Below are positions 54,713 through 63,833 of a DNA stretch of 64,000 nucleotides, piece after piece (within the stretch, counting starts at the first letter, position 1; each line of letters opens with the position of its first letter). This stretch comes from JAQIBY01 sp963676165. Its GTDB lineage: Bacteria; Bacteroidota; Bacteroidia; Bacteroidales; ML635J-15. The position numbers were made by a program, and so were the translations under genes. Where the stretch lies: positions 1,302,001 to 1,366,000 of the forward strand of contig OY781043.1 in the NCBI GenBank assembly GCA_963676165.1, in the 5' to 3' direction. The notes beneath the pieces are model-generated. The model made no database searches, had not been told where the DNA came from, and saw nothing but the letters and a program-made list of their open reading frames with translations.

Positions 54713-55597
54713 ATGAAGCAGGTATTCATTTTATTTAGTCTGATTTTTTTGTTGATAGGATGTCATCAAACCAAGGAAGAAACACCGGATAGTTCATTAA
54801 ATCACAAAAAGGATTCTATTGTAACGTATGATGGATATGTGTTTGAAAATCAGTCTGACACGAGTTTTTATTTGTTGAATAGCCGTGGATATCAAGCTGA
54901 TGTTCATATTATGTATCCTGATGATGCCATTCATGGTTGTATTTTATTGCTTCATGGTTGGAATTTGCCCGCAATGCAATGGTGTGATAGCACTGATTTC
55001 TGTGAAAAAGCTTTAGAAAACAATTATGCTCTAGTCATTCCTGAATTATCTTTGTGTAATTATCCCCTTGAAATTTATCCGGAGTGTTTGGAAAAATATC
55101 GAAAATATCCTGATTTACCTTGGATAGTTGATAGCTTGATTCCTGCTATTTTTGAACGTACAAGCTTGTTGGAGGAATCAAAACGTAACTTTGTGGCAGG
55201 AATCTCTACCGGAGGGAGAGGTGCAAGTCTTCTGGCTTATTATATGCCGGATATGTTTCGTGCTTGTGCTAGTATTTCAGGGGATTTTGATATTACTGCT
55301 ATGCAGGATGAATTTCTTTACAAGGCATGGTTTGGCGACTACGATTCCTTTCCAGAGCGATGGGAAAAAGAATGCTTTGCTTATGATGTTGAAAATTATA
55401 AAGTGCCAATTTATATAGCTCATGGACAGGCAGATAAAGTATCGCCTTGTGCGCAAAGTCAGGCAATGTATGATTCCATTTTATTGCATCATCCTGATAT
55501 GATTATTGAGCATTGGTTTCCCGAGTCATATGGACATGACTATTCCTTTTGGGCAGAGCAAACAGAGCCTGTTCTTAACTTTTTTGCGTTGTTTTAA
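54713..55597 (+). CDS. Alpha/beta-hydrolase lipoprotein
   Basis: A 294-residue lipoprotein of the alpha/beta-hydrolase fold. Signal peptide MKQVFILFSLIFLLIGC ends in the lipobox (Cys about 17), so it sits on the outer or inner membrane facing the periplasm. The catalytic triad is suggested by ILLLHGW (oxyanion region), GISTGGRG with Ser nucleophile about 161, HGQADKVSP (Asp) and YGHDYSFW (His). It resembles esterases or peptidases of the family; substrate unknown. I chose 54713 over 54680, as the upstream residues are not signal-like. TATCTTCG at 54691-54698 is one base off the -7 consensus. Confidence 0.8.
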   Translation: MKQVFILFSLIFLLIGCHQTKEETPDSSLNHKKDSIVTYDGYVFENQSDTSFYLLNSRGYQADVHIMYPDDAIHGCILLLHGWNLPAMQWCDSTDFCEKALENNYALVIPELSLCNYPLEIYPECLEKYRKYPDLPWIVDSLIPAIFERTSLLEESKRNFVAGISTGGRGASLLAYYMPDMFRACASISGDFDITAMQDEFLYKAWFGDYDSFPERWEKECFAYDVENYKVPIYIAHGQADKVSPCAQSQAMYDSILLHHPDMIIEHWFPESYGHDYSFWAEQTEPVLNFFALF

Positions 55598-55616
55598 TGA
55601 TGGAAAGTGGATAGAA

Positions 55617-56522
55617 TTATTCACTTTGATTTTTTTCAAAGCTTTTTCGTTTGTATTTTTTGTATTGATTTATAGCTAAGCCATCAGCGAGTCCAATACG
55701 TGGTGCCAATAAGTTTGGAATGTTTCCCCATTTCATGATTTTCTTAAAAATTAAGGCCGCAGGAACAATGACATCGGCACGATCTTCACGCATACCCATG
55801 TCATTCATGCGCTCTTCCAACGACATTTTTGACAATGTATCGTGTGCTAGTTTAAGCTGAGATTTGCTGATGGTATAGGTATCCACATCTCCAAATAGTT
55901 TTGTGAGTTTATTGATGTTACCTCCGGAACAGATGCAATTTACTTCCCCTTCTGATTCGCGAATTTCTTTAATCCATGTTTTTAAATTATCCCATTCTGT
56001 GGAAGGAACTTTGTCCAAAAGGAGTCGAATTGTACCAATATCAAAGCTTCTGGATTTAACGAATGCACCTTCTTTAAAATAGGAAATTTCAGTACTACCA
56101 CCACCAACATCAATAAACAGGCTGTCTTCATAAACCATTTGCATGTTTGATTTTGTAGACTTGCTGATGATTTTGGCTTCTTCAAGTCCATCAATTATGC
56201 GCAAATCAATTCCTGTTTCTTCTTTAATGCGGGTTAACACCTCCTTGTTGTTGGAGGCTTCACGCATTGCTGCTGTCGCACAAGCTTCGACAGAATATGG
56301 TTGGTACACATCAATCAGTAAATTGAATGCTTTTAAGCTCTTGATCATTTTGTCAATCTTCGCTTCCGGAATATAGCCTTTTTCGAAAACTTCCATTCCT
56401 AATCGAAGTGGAACTCTAACCAATGTCGCTTTGTCAACAAAGGATCTCCCATATTTCTCATACACTTTGGCGATTAATAATCGTCCTGCATTGGATCCAA
56501 TATCTATCGAGGCAAATATCAT
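55617..56522 (-). CDS. ppx: Exopolyphosphatase, Ppx/GppA family
   Basis: A 301-residue enzyme of the actin-like ATPase superfamily. Phosphate-binding motifs ASIDIGSNAGRLLIA (about 4-18) and FIDVGGGSTEISYF (about 126) are present. Members release phosphate from polyphosphate or cleave pppGpp to ppGpp. It is shorter than E. coli Ppx and lacks the C-terminal extension, as in many Bacteroidota. It follows ppk1 by 5 nt in the same operon, which points to polyphosphate breakdown rather than only (p)ppGpp. Confidence 0.92.
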   Translation of the reverse strand: MIFASIDIGSNAGRLLIAKVYEKYGRSFVDKATLVRVPLRLGMEVFEKGYIPEAKIDKMIKSLKAFNLLIDVYQPYSVEACATAAMREASNNKEVLTRIKEETGIDLRIIDGLEEAKIISKSTKSNMQMVYEDSLFIDVGGGSTEISYFKEGAFVKSRSFDIGTIRLLLDKVPSTEWDNLKTWIKEIRESEGEVNCICSGGNINKLTKLFGDVDTYTISKSQLKLAHDTLSKMSLEERMNDMGMREDRADVIVPAALIFKKIMKWGNIPNLLAPRIGLADGLAINQYKKYKRKSFEKNQSE

Positions 56523-56527
56523 AGTTC

Positions 56528-58576
56528 TTATTTGTGAATTGACTTTAAATAATCGTATGTTTCATGTTGAGTGCGTACTTTTGCGTCCCCGTTTGTTTTG
56601 AACGGATTGTCAAATGCTTCGTTTACAATTCTGGCTTTTACATTGTCTCTCAGTTGAATGTCTAAGATGTTGAGCAATTCCTGTTTAATTCCCTGATCGA
56701 GGACAGGGCAAGTGACTTCAATGCGGTTGTCAAGGTTTCTTACCATCCAGTCGGCAGAGCCTAAATAAACATTCGGATTGCCTGCATTGGCAAAGGCTAA
56801 AATTCGAGAGTGCTCAAGAAACTTATCCAAAATGCTAATTACTTCAATCTTTTCGCTTACCCCGGGAATGCCAGGGACAAGGATGCATATTCCTCTGATA
56901 ATGAGTTGTACTTTCACACCTGCTTGGGAAGCTTTATAAAGTTTGTTTACCAATCTTAGGTCTGCTAGATTATTCAGTTTTATGCGTATCCATGCTTCTT
57001 TTCCCGCCCTTTTGTTTTCAATTTCTTTTTCGATTTGTTTTAAAAAGAAATTTCTTGTGCTAAATGGACTGACAATGAGTTTGTTGAATCTAAACTGTCT
57101 AAAGCTGGCCTCAAACAATTCGAAAACCTTTCGGATTTCCATACAAATCATAGGATGAGCAGTTAGCAATCCCTCATCGGCATAAAGCTTTGCGGTGTCT
57201 TCATTGAAATTACCTGTTCCTATGTGGCTGTAATACACGTTTTTGTTGTCTTCTTTACGTCGTATAATTAAGAGTTTGTTATGGACTTTGTATCCAGGGA
57301 TACTAGGAATAACTTTGACTCCGACGTTTTGAAGTTTTTCTGTAAGTAGGATGTTTTGTTTTTCATCAAATCGGGCTTGTAGCTCAAGAAAAACGATCAC
57401 ATTTTTACCATTACGTGCGGCATTAATTAGTGCATTGATAATGGCAGAGTGATTTGCAACCCGGTAAAGCGTCATTTTAATTGATCGAACTTTTGGGTCA
57501 ATAGAAGCTTCACGCAATAAGTCAACAATATGCTGAAATGACTGATAGGGGTAATGCAATAAAATGTCTTTTTGTTTTATCACTTCAAAGATGCTCTGTC
57601 CCGGGATGATGTCTTTATGTTGTATCGGCTTAATTTTCTTGTATGAATGGGATTTGTCGAGCAGATTTGGGAACTTCATGAAGTCTTTGAAGTTGTGATA
57701 TCTGTCTCCTTCAATTAAGTGATCCGATTTATCAGCAGAAATTTTTCCTATCAGTTTTTCAACGAGATAGATTGGCATATTTCTGTCGTATACAAACCTT
57801 ACAGGACTTCCTGTTTTACGTTTTTTTAAACTGTCAGCCATAATCTCAAGGAAAGATTTGGAAACATCTTCATCCATGTCAAGTTCAGCATCACGGGTGA
57901 ACTTAAAAGTGTAAGCTTCGTATTTTGTGTATCCGAAAACTGAAAAGATATCATCCAGACAATAGCGAACAACATCATCCATTATAATGACATAGCGGTT
58001 GGGATCACTTTCTTCTTTCGGGAGGATCAGAAAACGCCCCACAACGTCGGCAGGTATCTTGATCATTGCATGATGAGGTTTTGCGTTTTCACGATGCAGA
58101 ATGACGGCAAGATAAATACTGCGGTCTTTCAGATGATCTGTGTCTTTAAGTTGTTTTAACATGATAGGGAAGAGCTCTTGTCTAACATGTTCATGAAAAA
58201 ACTTTTTGACAAATTGTCCCTGTTGTTCGTTAAGCTTAGTTTCATCAATTATACAGACATTGTGTGTTTTTAGTTCTTCACGGATTTGATTGTAAATTCC
58301 AGAAAACTTTTGTCCCTGATTTCTTGTGATGCGATAAATATCATCCAGAACTTTTTGAAAATATTCTGCACGTTTTGGATATTTCTTTTTGTTAAGACTC
58401 ACAAGTCTGTGCATAGAAGCAACACGAACACGGAAGAATTCATCTTGATTGTTGGAGAATATCCCGAGAAACTTTATACGTTCTTGCAATGGGTTTTTGG
58501 TTGATTCTGCTTCCTGTAAAACCCGATTGTTAAATTGCAGCCAACTAATTTCTCTATTGATGTATCGTGCGTTCAT
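56528..58576 (-). CDS. ppk1: Polyphosphate kinase 1
   Basis: A 682-residue enzyme that makes polyphosphate from ATP. The N-terminal domain opens with the family's YINREISWLQFNNRVLQEA. The phospholipase-D-like catalytic halves show the phosphohistidine region IPGYKVHNKLLIIRRKE and YYSHIGTGNFNEDTAKLYAD (about 430-465) and the second unit NLDNRIEVTCPV near the C-terminus. Length is normal. It is the first gene of the ppk1-ppx operon. A near-consensus -7 box (TACTTTCG on the minus strand, 58608-58615) lies about 31 nt upstream of the ATG. Confidence 0.95.
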   Translation of the reverse strand: MNARYINREISWLQFNNRVLQEAESTKNPLQERIKFLGIFSNNQDEFFRVRVASMHRLVSLNKKKYPKRAEYFQKVLDDIYRITRNQGQKFSGIYNQIREELKTHNVCIIDETKLNEQQGQFVKKFFHEHVRQELFPIMLKQLKDTDHLKDRSIYLAVILHRENAKPHHAMIKIPADVVGRFLILPKEESDPNRYVIIMDDVVRYCLDDIFSVFGYTKYEAYTFKFTRDAELDMDEDVSKSFLEIMADSLKKRKTGSPVRFVYDRNMPIYLVEKLIGKISADKSDHLIEGDRYHNFKDFMKFPNLLDKSHSYKKIKPIQHKDIIPGQSIFEVIKQKDILLHYPYQSFQHIVDLLREASIDPKVRSIKMTLYRVANHSAIINALINAARNGKNVIVFLELQARFDEKQNILLTEKLQNVGVKVIPSIPGYKVHNKLLIIRRKEDNKNVYYSHIGTGNFNEDTAKLYADEGLLTAHPMICMEIRKVFELFEASFRQFRFNKLIVSPFSTRNFFLKQIEKEIENKRAGKEAWIRIKLNNLADLRLVNKLYKASQAGVKVQLIIRGICILVPGIPGVSEKIEVISILDKFLEHSRILAFANAGNPNVYLGSADWMVRNLDNRIEVTCPVLDQGIKQELLNILDIQLRDNVKARIVNEAFDNPFKTNGDAKVRTQHETYDYLKSIHK

Positions 58577-58645
58577 ATTTCATGCTTAATGCTTGTCTAT
58601 TGATGTTCGAAAGTACGCTTTTTTAATCTAAAATCCAATGTGACA

Positions 58646-58676
58646 CAAAAAAAGCATCCCTGAATGAGATGCTTTT
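58646..58676 (-). terminator. Terminator of the ferritin gene
   Basis: AAAAGCATC (58650-58658) pairs with GATGCTTTT (58668-58676), followed on the minus strand by T residues. Confidence 0.88.
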
Positions 58677-58696
58677 GAATGTGTATTTTTGTTTTG

Positions 58697-59200
58697 TTAT
58701 TCTCCAGCTTCGCCTGCAGCTCTCATATTCATGATGTCGCGATCAAACATGTAAAGGTTTTTGTCTCCAAGTAAGTTGAGTTTGTCAATAATTGCTTGAA
58801 CACTTGCTTCCTCTTCCATTTGCTCATCAACGAACCATTGAATCCAATTTAAAGCAGCATAATCATTTTCTTTTTGAATGATAGGAATTAATGAGTGAAT
58901 GCTTTCTGTAATGTATTGTTCGTGTTTCAGTACTTCATCAAAAAGTTGTTTCACAGAATCCCATTTTACTGGTGGTTTCTCAAAGGCAGGAACAACTGCT
59001 TTTCCACCGCGTTCGTTTACAAAAGCGATGAATTTTAGCATGTGCATCTTTTCTTCTTCTGCCTGAGCATATAACCATTTTGAAACTCCTTCAAGTCCTT
59101 CTGTTTCAGCCCAAATAGCCATAGATAAATAAAGATTTGAAGAGTATCCTTCTTTTTCAATTTGTGCATTGAATGCATCTACAATTGCTTTTTTTAACAT
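58697..59200 (-). CDS. ftnA: Non-heme ferritin
   Basis: A 167-residue ferritin that stores iron in a 24-mer cage. The ferroxidase residues are seen in QIEKEGYSSNLYLSMA (first Glu), AQAEEEKMHMLKF (Glu and His) and the later EQYITESIH and QWFVDEQMEEE. Length matches bacterial FtnA. The ATG at 59200 gives the family start MLKKAIVDAFNAQ; a frame open to 59224 adds a basic run not seen in relatives. Single gene with its own terminator; the upstream region shows no exact TAnnTTTG box. Confidence 0.92.
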   Translation of the reverse strand: MLKKAIVDAFNAQIEKEGYSSNLYLSMAIWAETEGLEGVSKWLYAQAEEEKMHMLKFIAFVNERGGKAVVPAFEKPPVKWDSVKQLFDEVLKHEQYITESIHSLIPIIQKENDYAALNWIQWFVDEQMEEEASVQAIIDKLNLLGDKNLYMFDRDIMNMRAAGEAGE

Positions 59201-59374
59201 ATGTTTTCTTTTTTTAGGTTTCAATTCAATGTATTAACCACTCGTTTACAAATTTGTTTAAGATTTTTGATAATAAAAAGCGATTCATAAAATAATTCAC
59301 AAAAAGTGAAAAATAAGTAAAAAGTGGTAGATGGGTGTAGGTGCTTTTACCTTGAAAAAGCTTTGGTTATGCTC

Positions 59375-59382
59375 TATCTTTG
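59375..59382 (+). promoter_or_regulatory. Promoter -7 box with -33 TTG
   Basis: TATCTTTG, with TTG at 59352-59354 twenty bases upstream, fits a Bacteroidota housekeeping promoter. It lies inside a longer open frame from 59331, so it supports the later start at 59403. Confidence 0.6.
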
Positions 59383-59402
59383 AAGAAGACAAATCACTAA
59401 TT

Positions 59403-59822
59403 ATGAAACGACTAATTCATACCATTATTTTTATGCTTTGTACAGGGTTTATTTCCTTTGCACAATATAGTGATGTTCAAGAGGCACCAAAGATGGATTT
59501 TTCCATTTATAAAGATGCGGGAGTTGCTGATATTTGTGAGATGGAAGGAAATCTTTACATTTCTTTGACTTACGGAGCAGAAGAAAACAATGGCTTCTAT
59601 ACGTTTGAGCGTTCCTATGATGGTGAGAATTTTATCATTTTGTCTAAAAGAACTTTTCATGCAAACGATAACGAAGAGTTGATATCATTTACCTTTATTA
59701 ATCGCTTGCCTGAACGTCCGGCAATTTACCGAACCTATAAATTTACTCCGACAGAAGTGGTTTTAGTGAATGAATATCTGTATGAGCCAAAAATGGAAGA
59801 GCAAGTAGCAACCAGCGAATAA
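59403..59822 (+). CDS. Small secreted protein of unknown function
   Basis: A 139-residue secreted protein. Signal peptide MKRLIHTIIFMLCTGFISFA then a short, single beta-sandwich-like domain with YGAEENNGFYTFERSYDGE and PAIYRTYKFTPTE. These strand patterns resemble fibronectin-III-like or Gly-x-Y-T-F repeats of T9SS proteins. The family is not recognised. Start 59403 is chosen because a promoter box at 59375 lies inside the upstream extension (frame open to 59331). A terminator follows at 59884. Confidence 0.7.
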   Translation: MKRLIHTIIFMLCTGFISFAQYSDVQEAPKMDFSIYKDAGVADICEMEGNLYISLTYGAEENNGFYTFERSYDGENFIILSKRTFHANDNEELISFTFINRLPERPAIYRTYKFTPTEVVLVNEYLYEPKMEEQVATSE

Positions 59823-60129
59823 AATTACTTTCCTATATCCCAACGAACAATTTTCTTATTGTTTCACAAAACACACAAACAATAGCCCGTTTCTCCCCCA
59901 AGGAACGGGTTTTCTTCTTCTAAAGCTTTTTGTGGATAAAGCAAACTTTCAGGGGGGAAGATAGCTTAGTCTGAATGTGAAGGGCTTTGGGACATGATTT
60001 TTGCAAAAAAAGCAAAAATTTACGTCAAAAGCTACAGTATTTTACAAGCTGATAATCTGGGATTTATCCCAGGGTTATTTAAGATTCGTTATTCCCCAAG
60101 TTTTTTGCTTGATTCCATTTTATTTGCAA
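59823..60129. other. Spacer with terminator
   Basis: Holds the terminator at 59884. The rest is AT-rich with no recognised gene. A plus-strand frame at 59994-60218 runs into the coding sequence of the convergent MBL gene and is not supported. Confidence 0.55.
59884..59914 (+). terminator. Terminator of the small secreted-protein gene
   Basis: AGCCCGTT and AACGGGTT arms around a C-rich loop, followed by T residues. Confidence 0.8.
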
Positions 60130-60762
60130 TTATAAATAGGGATTGTTTTCAATCTCTTCTTGTATGGTGCTTTCATGTCCATGTCCGGGGTAAATGGTGT
60201 ATTCTCCATCTAAGCTGAGCAGTTTTTCTTGAATAGCACTTATTAACTGACTCATATTCCCTCCGGGGAAATCAGTACGACCAATTGAAGATGCAAAAAG
60301 GGAATCTCCTGTAAATGCAATTTTTTGTGTGTGATGGATGAAGGCTAATCCTCCTGGAGAATGTCCTGGGATATGTTTTATTTTTAAACGTTGATTCCCA
60401 AATTGAAGTAGGTTATTTTCGTCAATATAGTTTGAAACTGCTTCAGGTTTTTCCATTTCTATGCCATACACTGCGGCGTGGGAGAGAGCTGTTTCAATGA
60501 GTGTGTCATCTGCTTTATGTCCGGACGGTTGAATTGCATACTCTCGCTTTATCCATGCTGAGCCTGCAATATGATCCATGTGTCCGTGAGTGTTGTATAA
60601 GCCCTTAATTTTGAGTTTGTTTTCTTCAATAAACTGTTTGAAAGTTGATTGTTCACTGGCTGTCATCATTGCAGCATCAATAATGATAGCTTCTTTGGTC
60701 TCATCGTATAGCACATACGTGTTGACCTGAAATGGGTTAAAAACAAAGCGTTTTATTTGCAT
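60130..60762 (-). CDS. Metallo-beta-lactamase-fold hydrolase, glyoxalase II-like
   Basis: A 210-residue MBL-fold enzyme. Metal ligands appear in THGHMDHIAG (H-x-H-x-D-H, about 60-65), IPGHSPGGLAF (His about 131) and TGDSLF, and PGHGHESTIQEEIENNPYL ends it. This is the pattern of glyoxalase II-like hydrolases that act on thioesters or sulfur compounds; the exact substrate is unknown. The ATG at 60762 overlaps the upstream acyltransferase stop by 10 nt, which suggests translational coupling. The frame is open to 60807 but that part lies inside the acyltransferase gene. Confidence 0.87.
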   Translation of the reverse strand: MQIKRFVFNPFQVNTYVLYDETKEAIIIDAAMMTASEQSTFKQFIEENKLKIKGLYNTHGHMDHIAGSAWIKREYAIQPSGHKADDTLIETALSHAAVYGIEMEKPEAVSNYIDENNLLQFGNQRLKIKHIPGHSPGGLAFIHHTQKIAFTGDSLFASSIGRTDFPGGNMSQLISAIQEKLLSLDGEYTIYPGHGHESTIQEEIENNPYL

Positions 60763-61655
60763 GTGATTCGTATTTCTTGAATGTTTTCTGGAATTTTGCG
60801 CTTCCAACGTCTATGACTCCAAAGCCAATACTCGGGAGTTTCATGCAGTACCTGCTCTAAGCGTTTCATGTATTTGCATGTGAGTTGTCCTTGAGCTTCT
60901 TGTTCAGGATTAAATGGTATTTCCTCCAGTTGAATCTCATAATGCCCACGTTTAACTTTACGTATGTCAATAAAAACGAGGGGATAGCCTAGTTTTCTTC
61001 CATAAGCCTCAGGACCATGAATGCATGGTGTGTCTTGTCCCATGAAATTGACCCAGTGTGCTCTCGCCATATTACTTGGAGTTTGGTCTGCAGCTAATAT
61101 GAAGCCTAACCCATTATCGCTTTGGATTTTAAATGCCTCTTTTGTTTTTTGGATTGCAACCATTTTCATGCCACTGCGAATCCGTTTTTTGAGTCCATAA
61201 GTTTCTGACCATTTGTTTTTGAGTGGTAGGTAGAGCGATACAATTTGATGTTTCAATTGTCGGTTAAAGCATTGAATTCCCCATTCCCAATTGCCGTAAT
61301 GCGTAGCAAGAAAAAGAACGTTTTGCTTTTTCTCTGCAAATTGATTTGCAATTTCAGGGTTGAGGATTTTATATCGTTTATCCAGAGCCTTATCGCTGGC
61401 AGTCATGCCTTTTGCGGTTTCATAAAATACGTCGGTGAGGTGTCTGTAAAATCGACGGCGAATTTGTCGGATTGCTTTTTCGGATTTGTCCGGAAATGCA
61501 CGTTTTAAATTGTTTGTGACGATGGTTTTACGATAGCGAAATACATGATAAATTAAAAAAAAGACAATGTCTGATTTTAAATAAATCAATGGGAATGGTG
61601 TAATCCGTTGAAGATTCACAAAAATCCGAAAGAGAAAATATTCCAACCACTTCAT
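60753..61655 (-). CDS. Lipid A biosynthesis (LpxL-type) acyltransferase
   Basis: A 300-residue inner-membrane acyltransferase of the LpxL/LpxM superfamily. The catalytic HX4E motif is LATHYGNWEWG (about 116-121), with a later LAADQTPS near residue 190 and a C-terminal WLWSHRRWKRK. The N-terminal hydrophobic stretch anchors it. It should add a secondary acyl chain to lipid A or a related lipid. It is upstream of the MBL gene, with a 10-nt overlap. A beta-barrel gene lies 84 nt upstream on the same strand. Confidence 0.88.
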   Translation of the reverse strand: MKWLEYFLFRIFVNLQRITPFPLIYLKSDIVFFLIYHVFRYRKTIVTNNLKRAFPDKSEKAIRQIRRRFYRHLTDVFYETAKGMTASDKALDKRYKILNPEIANQFAEKKQNVLFLATHYGNWEWGIQCFNRQLKHQIVSLYLPLKNKWSETYGLKKRIRSGMKMVAIQKTKEAFKIQSDNGLGFILAADQTPSNMARAHWVNFMGQDTPCIHGPEAYGRKLGYPLVFIDIRKVKRGHYEIQLEEIPFNPEQEAQGQLTCKYMKRLEQVLHETPEYWLWSHRRWKRKIPENIQEIRITCK

Positions 61656-61739
61656 ACGCTAAATTTCTTGTCAAAATTACCAAAATCCATAGAATATCTC
61701 ATGTGTTTTGCAATTTTCTTAGCATGCTATTCCTTGAAA

Positions 61740-62492
61740 TTACTGATAACGCCTATCCACAGAATATCTTATGGGAATTCCATATCGGACTCCTAAGTGA
61801 ATGCTATTGGTTATCATTTTAGGATCAACTCCGCCAGCAATATTATCATAAACAAATAGTCCACTTAAATCTCTTTGCCAGTTATATTCAGTAAAAATTG
61901 CAAAATTCTTTTTTAAATAGTACTCAAATCCACCACCAGCAAGTAGGCTTAGACTGATTTTGGGGTGGTCTGCAGAAACATCCTGAATATAATCTATAGG
62001 ATTCCCTGTGAAAGCCACTATCGTATCAAAAACTGCATGTCGTTCTGCTGATATGCGAAAATTAACTTGGGCTCCGGCATGCACATACAGGTTGATCGTT
62101 TTCCCAAAGTTATATTGTGCTTTAATTGGTAGGCTGATATCGTTTAATGTGTAATATGCCGGTGCGTAGCCTTGCATTTCTTGTGTTTCGTTGTACCATG
62201 GAATCACATCATCAATTTGAAATTGATGCGATTGGTAAAGTAATCCAGCCGTAAATCCAAATTCTTGATATGGTTTGAAATACGCACTAAGTTCATACCC
62301 AGTTGACCAGGCAGGATGCAGGCGTTGGAAATAGTTTTCATTGATTAAATTGGTGTGAAACATCCCAGCAGAAGCACTCGCGTAAAAGACAGAGTCAGTT
62401 CGCCTTTCCCATGCAAAACCTTGAATGGAAATAAGCATGTAAAATAGAAGTATTCCCCAATATTTATAAGACTTCACTCTCAATTGTCCCAT
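61740..62492 (-). CDS. Outer-membrane beta-barrel protein
   Basis: A 250-residue protein with a signal peptide (about 1-27; ending QGFA) and an outer-membrane-protein pattern of alternating residues in eight or more strands, for example FGFTAGLLYQSHQFQ, PIKAQYNFGKTINLYVHAGAQVNF and SLSLLAGGGFEYYLKKNFAIF. It fits the small porin / PorT-like beta-barrel class of Bacteroidota but I do not assign PorT. It starts 29 nt inside xseA, so it is probably translationally coupled to it. Function unknown. Confidence 0.82.
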   Translation of the reverse strand: MGQLRVKSYKYWGILLFYMLISIQGFAWERRTDSVFYASASAGMFHTNLINENYFQRLHPAWSTGYELSAYFKPYQEFGFTAGLLYQSHQFQIDDVIPWYNETQEMQGYAPAYYTLNDISLPIKAQYNFGKTINLYVHAGAQVNFRISAERHAVFDTIVAFTGNPIDYIQDVSADHPKISLSLLAGGGFEYYLKKNFAIFTEYNWQRDLSGLFVYDNIAGGVDPKMITNSIHLGVRYGIPIRYSVDRRYQ

Positions 62493-63831
62493 CTTTAAAC
62501 CACGTTTTTAATCGATCTCCTTTTTGAATGCTTTCTTTGCTGTCTATGCGTTTCCCACTTTGTGTGGTAATGCTATATCCTTTTTCCAATAATCGTTTCG
62601 GATCATTAGACAATACGAGTTGTTCTAGTTTATCAAGCTGATTTCTGTTTGTATTTATGTTTTGATTGGATGTTTGTTTTAATTTTGTTTGAAATTGTTG
62701 CAATTTGTCTTTCTCTGATCGGAAATAATTATGCGGTTGACTTTTAAGCTGATATTCAAGTTGATAAATTTTTGATGCTTTGCTTGAAAGTGCGTAGCGT
62801 GTTGATTTGTGAATGCTTTGCGTTAAAATATTCAATTTTGCAGTTTGATTATTCAGTGCAGATTTAACGGTTGGGATAAAACTGGAATTCAGTTGGTTTA
62901 ATTTGTCATCGCTTTCTTCCAGATAATTTCGTGTTGCATTCAAAAGTTGGTCGAGCTCGTAATCCAAACTATCTTCTATGCCTTCAGTAATTTCCAGAAT
63001 GTATTCGGCAACTGCTGTTGGTGTTTTCAGATGTTGGAATGCTACAAGATCGACAACTGAAGCATCTCTTTCGTGTCCTATCCCTGATAATACAGGAATA
63101 GGGAACTGTGCAATATTCGCTGCTATTTCAAAATTGTCAAATGCGGCTAAGTCTGTTCGAGAACCACCGCCACGGATAATCACAACCACATCAAAATCAA
63201 TGTCAGATTGGTATATGTCATCCAGAGCTTTTATAACTGTCTTTTCTGTGTCAACTCCTTGCATTGCAGCTTTAAACAAGTGCAATCTGTAGTCGTAATG
63301 CTTTGAGTTGGTTTCCATTTGAGAGACAAAATCACCAAAGCCTGCCGCAGTGTCTGATGATATGATGGCAATATCCTGAACAAGCATAGGAAATTCAAGG
63401 GTTTTGTTCATTTCCATAATGCCTGCGTCTTCAAGTTGCTGAATGATTTCTCTACGCTTTGCTTCTATGTCGCCAAGTGTGTAGGCCGGATCAATATCAA
63501 TGATTTGTAAGCTGAGTCCGTAAAGTTCATGATAATCAACAGTAACTTTTACCATGACTTTGATACCTGCTTTCAAATCGTCTCCGCTGCTTGTCCGAAA
63601 ATAGGCGTTAAGCATACGAAAACGACTTGCCCAAATGACAGCTCTGGCTTTCGCTTTGACTTGATCAGAACTTTTTGATTTTTCAACCAGACTTAGGTAG
63701 CAATGTCCTTTGTAATTCACATTCAGTTCACTAATTTCTGCTACAATCCAATAGTGTATGTCCAAATTTTGACGTATTGCATTTTGGATGTTTTGTTGTA
63801 GTTCAAGTAAACTGATTGCTTTTTCAGCCAT
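62464..63831 (-). CDS. xseA: Exodeoxyribonuclease VII large subunit
   Basis: A 455-residue nuclease subunit that degrades single-stranded DNA. An OB-fold is at the N-terminus (IHYWIVAEISELNVNYKGHC, about 24-45), the catalytic core has VVIIRGGGSRTDLAAFDNFE and SGIGHERDASVVDLVA (about 210-265), and a coiled-coil extension lies at about 275-400. The gene starts 2 nt after the stop of the T9SS gene upstream. In many bacteria the small subunit xseB follows xseA, but here the next frame is a beta-barrel gene, so xseB must lie elsewhere. Confidence 0.94.
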   Translation of the reverse strand: MAEKAISLLELQQNIQNAIRQNLDIHYWIVAEISELNVNYKGHCYLSLVEKSKSSDQVKAKARAVIWASRFRMLNAYFRTSSGDDLKAGIKVMVKVTVDYHELYGLSLQIIDIDPAYTLGDIEAKRREIIQQLEDAGIMEMNKTLEFPMLVQDIAIISSDTAAGFGDFVSQMETNSKHYDYRLHLFKAAMQGVDTEKTVIKALDDIYQSDIDFDVVVIIRGGGSRTDLAAFDNFEIAANIAQFPIPVLSGIGHERDASVVDLVAFQHLKTPTAVAEYILEITEGIEDSLDYELDQLLNATRNYLEESDDKLNQLNSSFIPTVKSALNNQTAKLNILTQSIHKSTRYALSSKASKIYQLEYQLKSQPHNYFRSEKDKLQQFQTKLKQTSNQNINTNRNQLDKLEQLVLSNDPKRLLEKGYSITTQSGKRIDSKESIQKGDRLKTWFKDGTIESEVL

Positions 63832-63833
63832 AA

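Noticed and set aside
59994..60218. Plus-strand ORF of 74 codons
   Set aside because: It lies largely over the convergent MBL gene and its translation has no plausible features.
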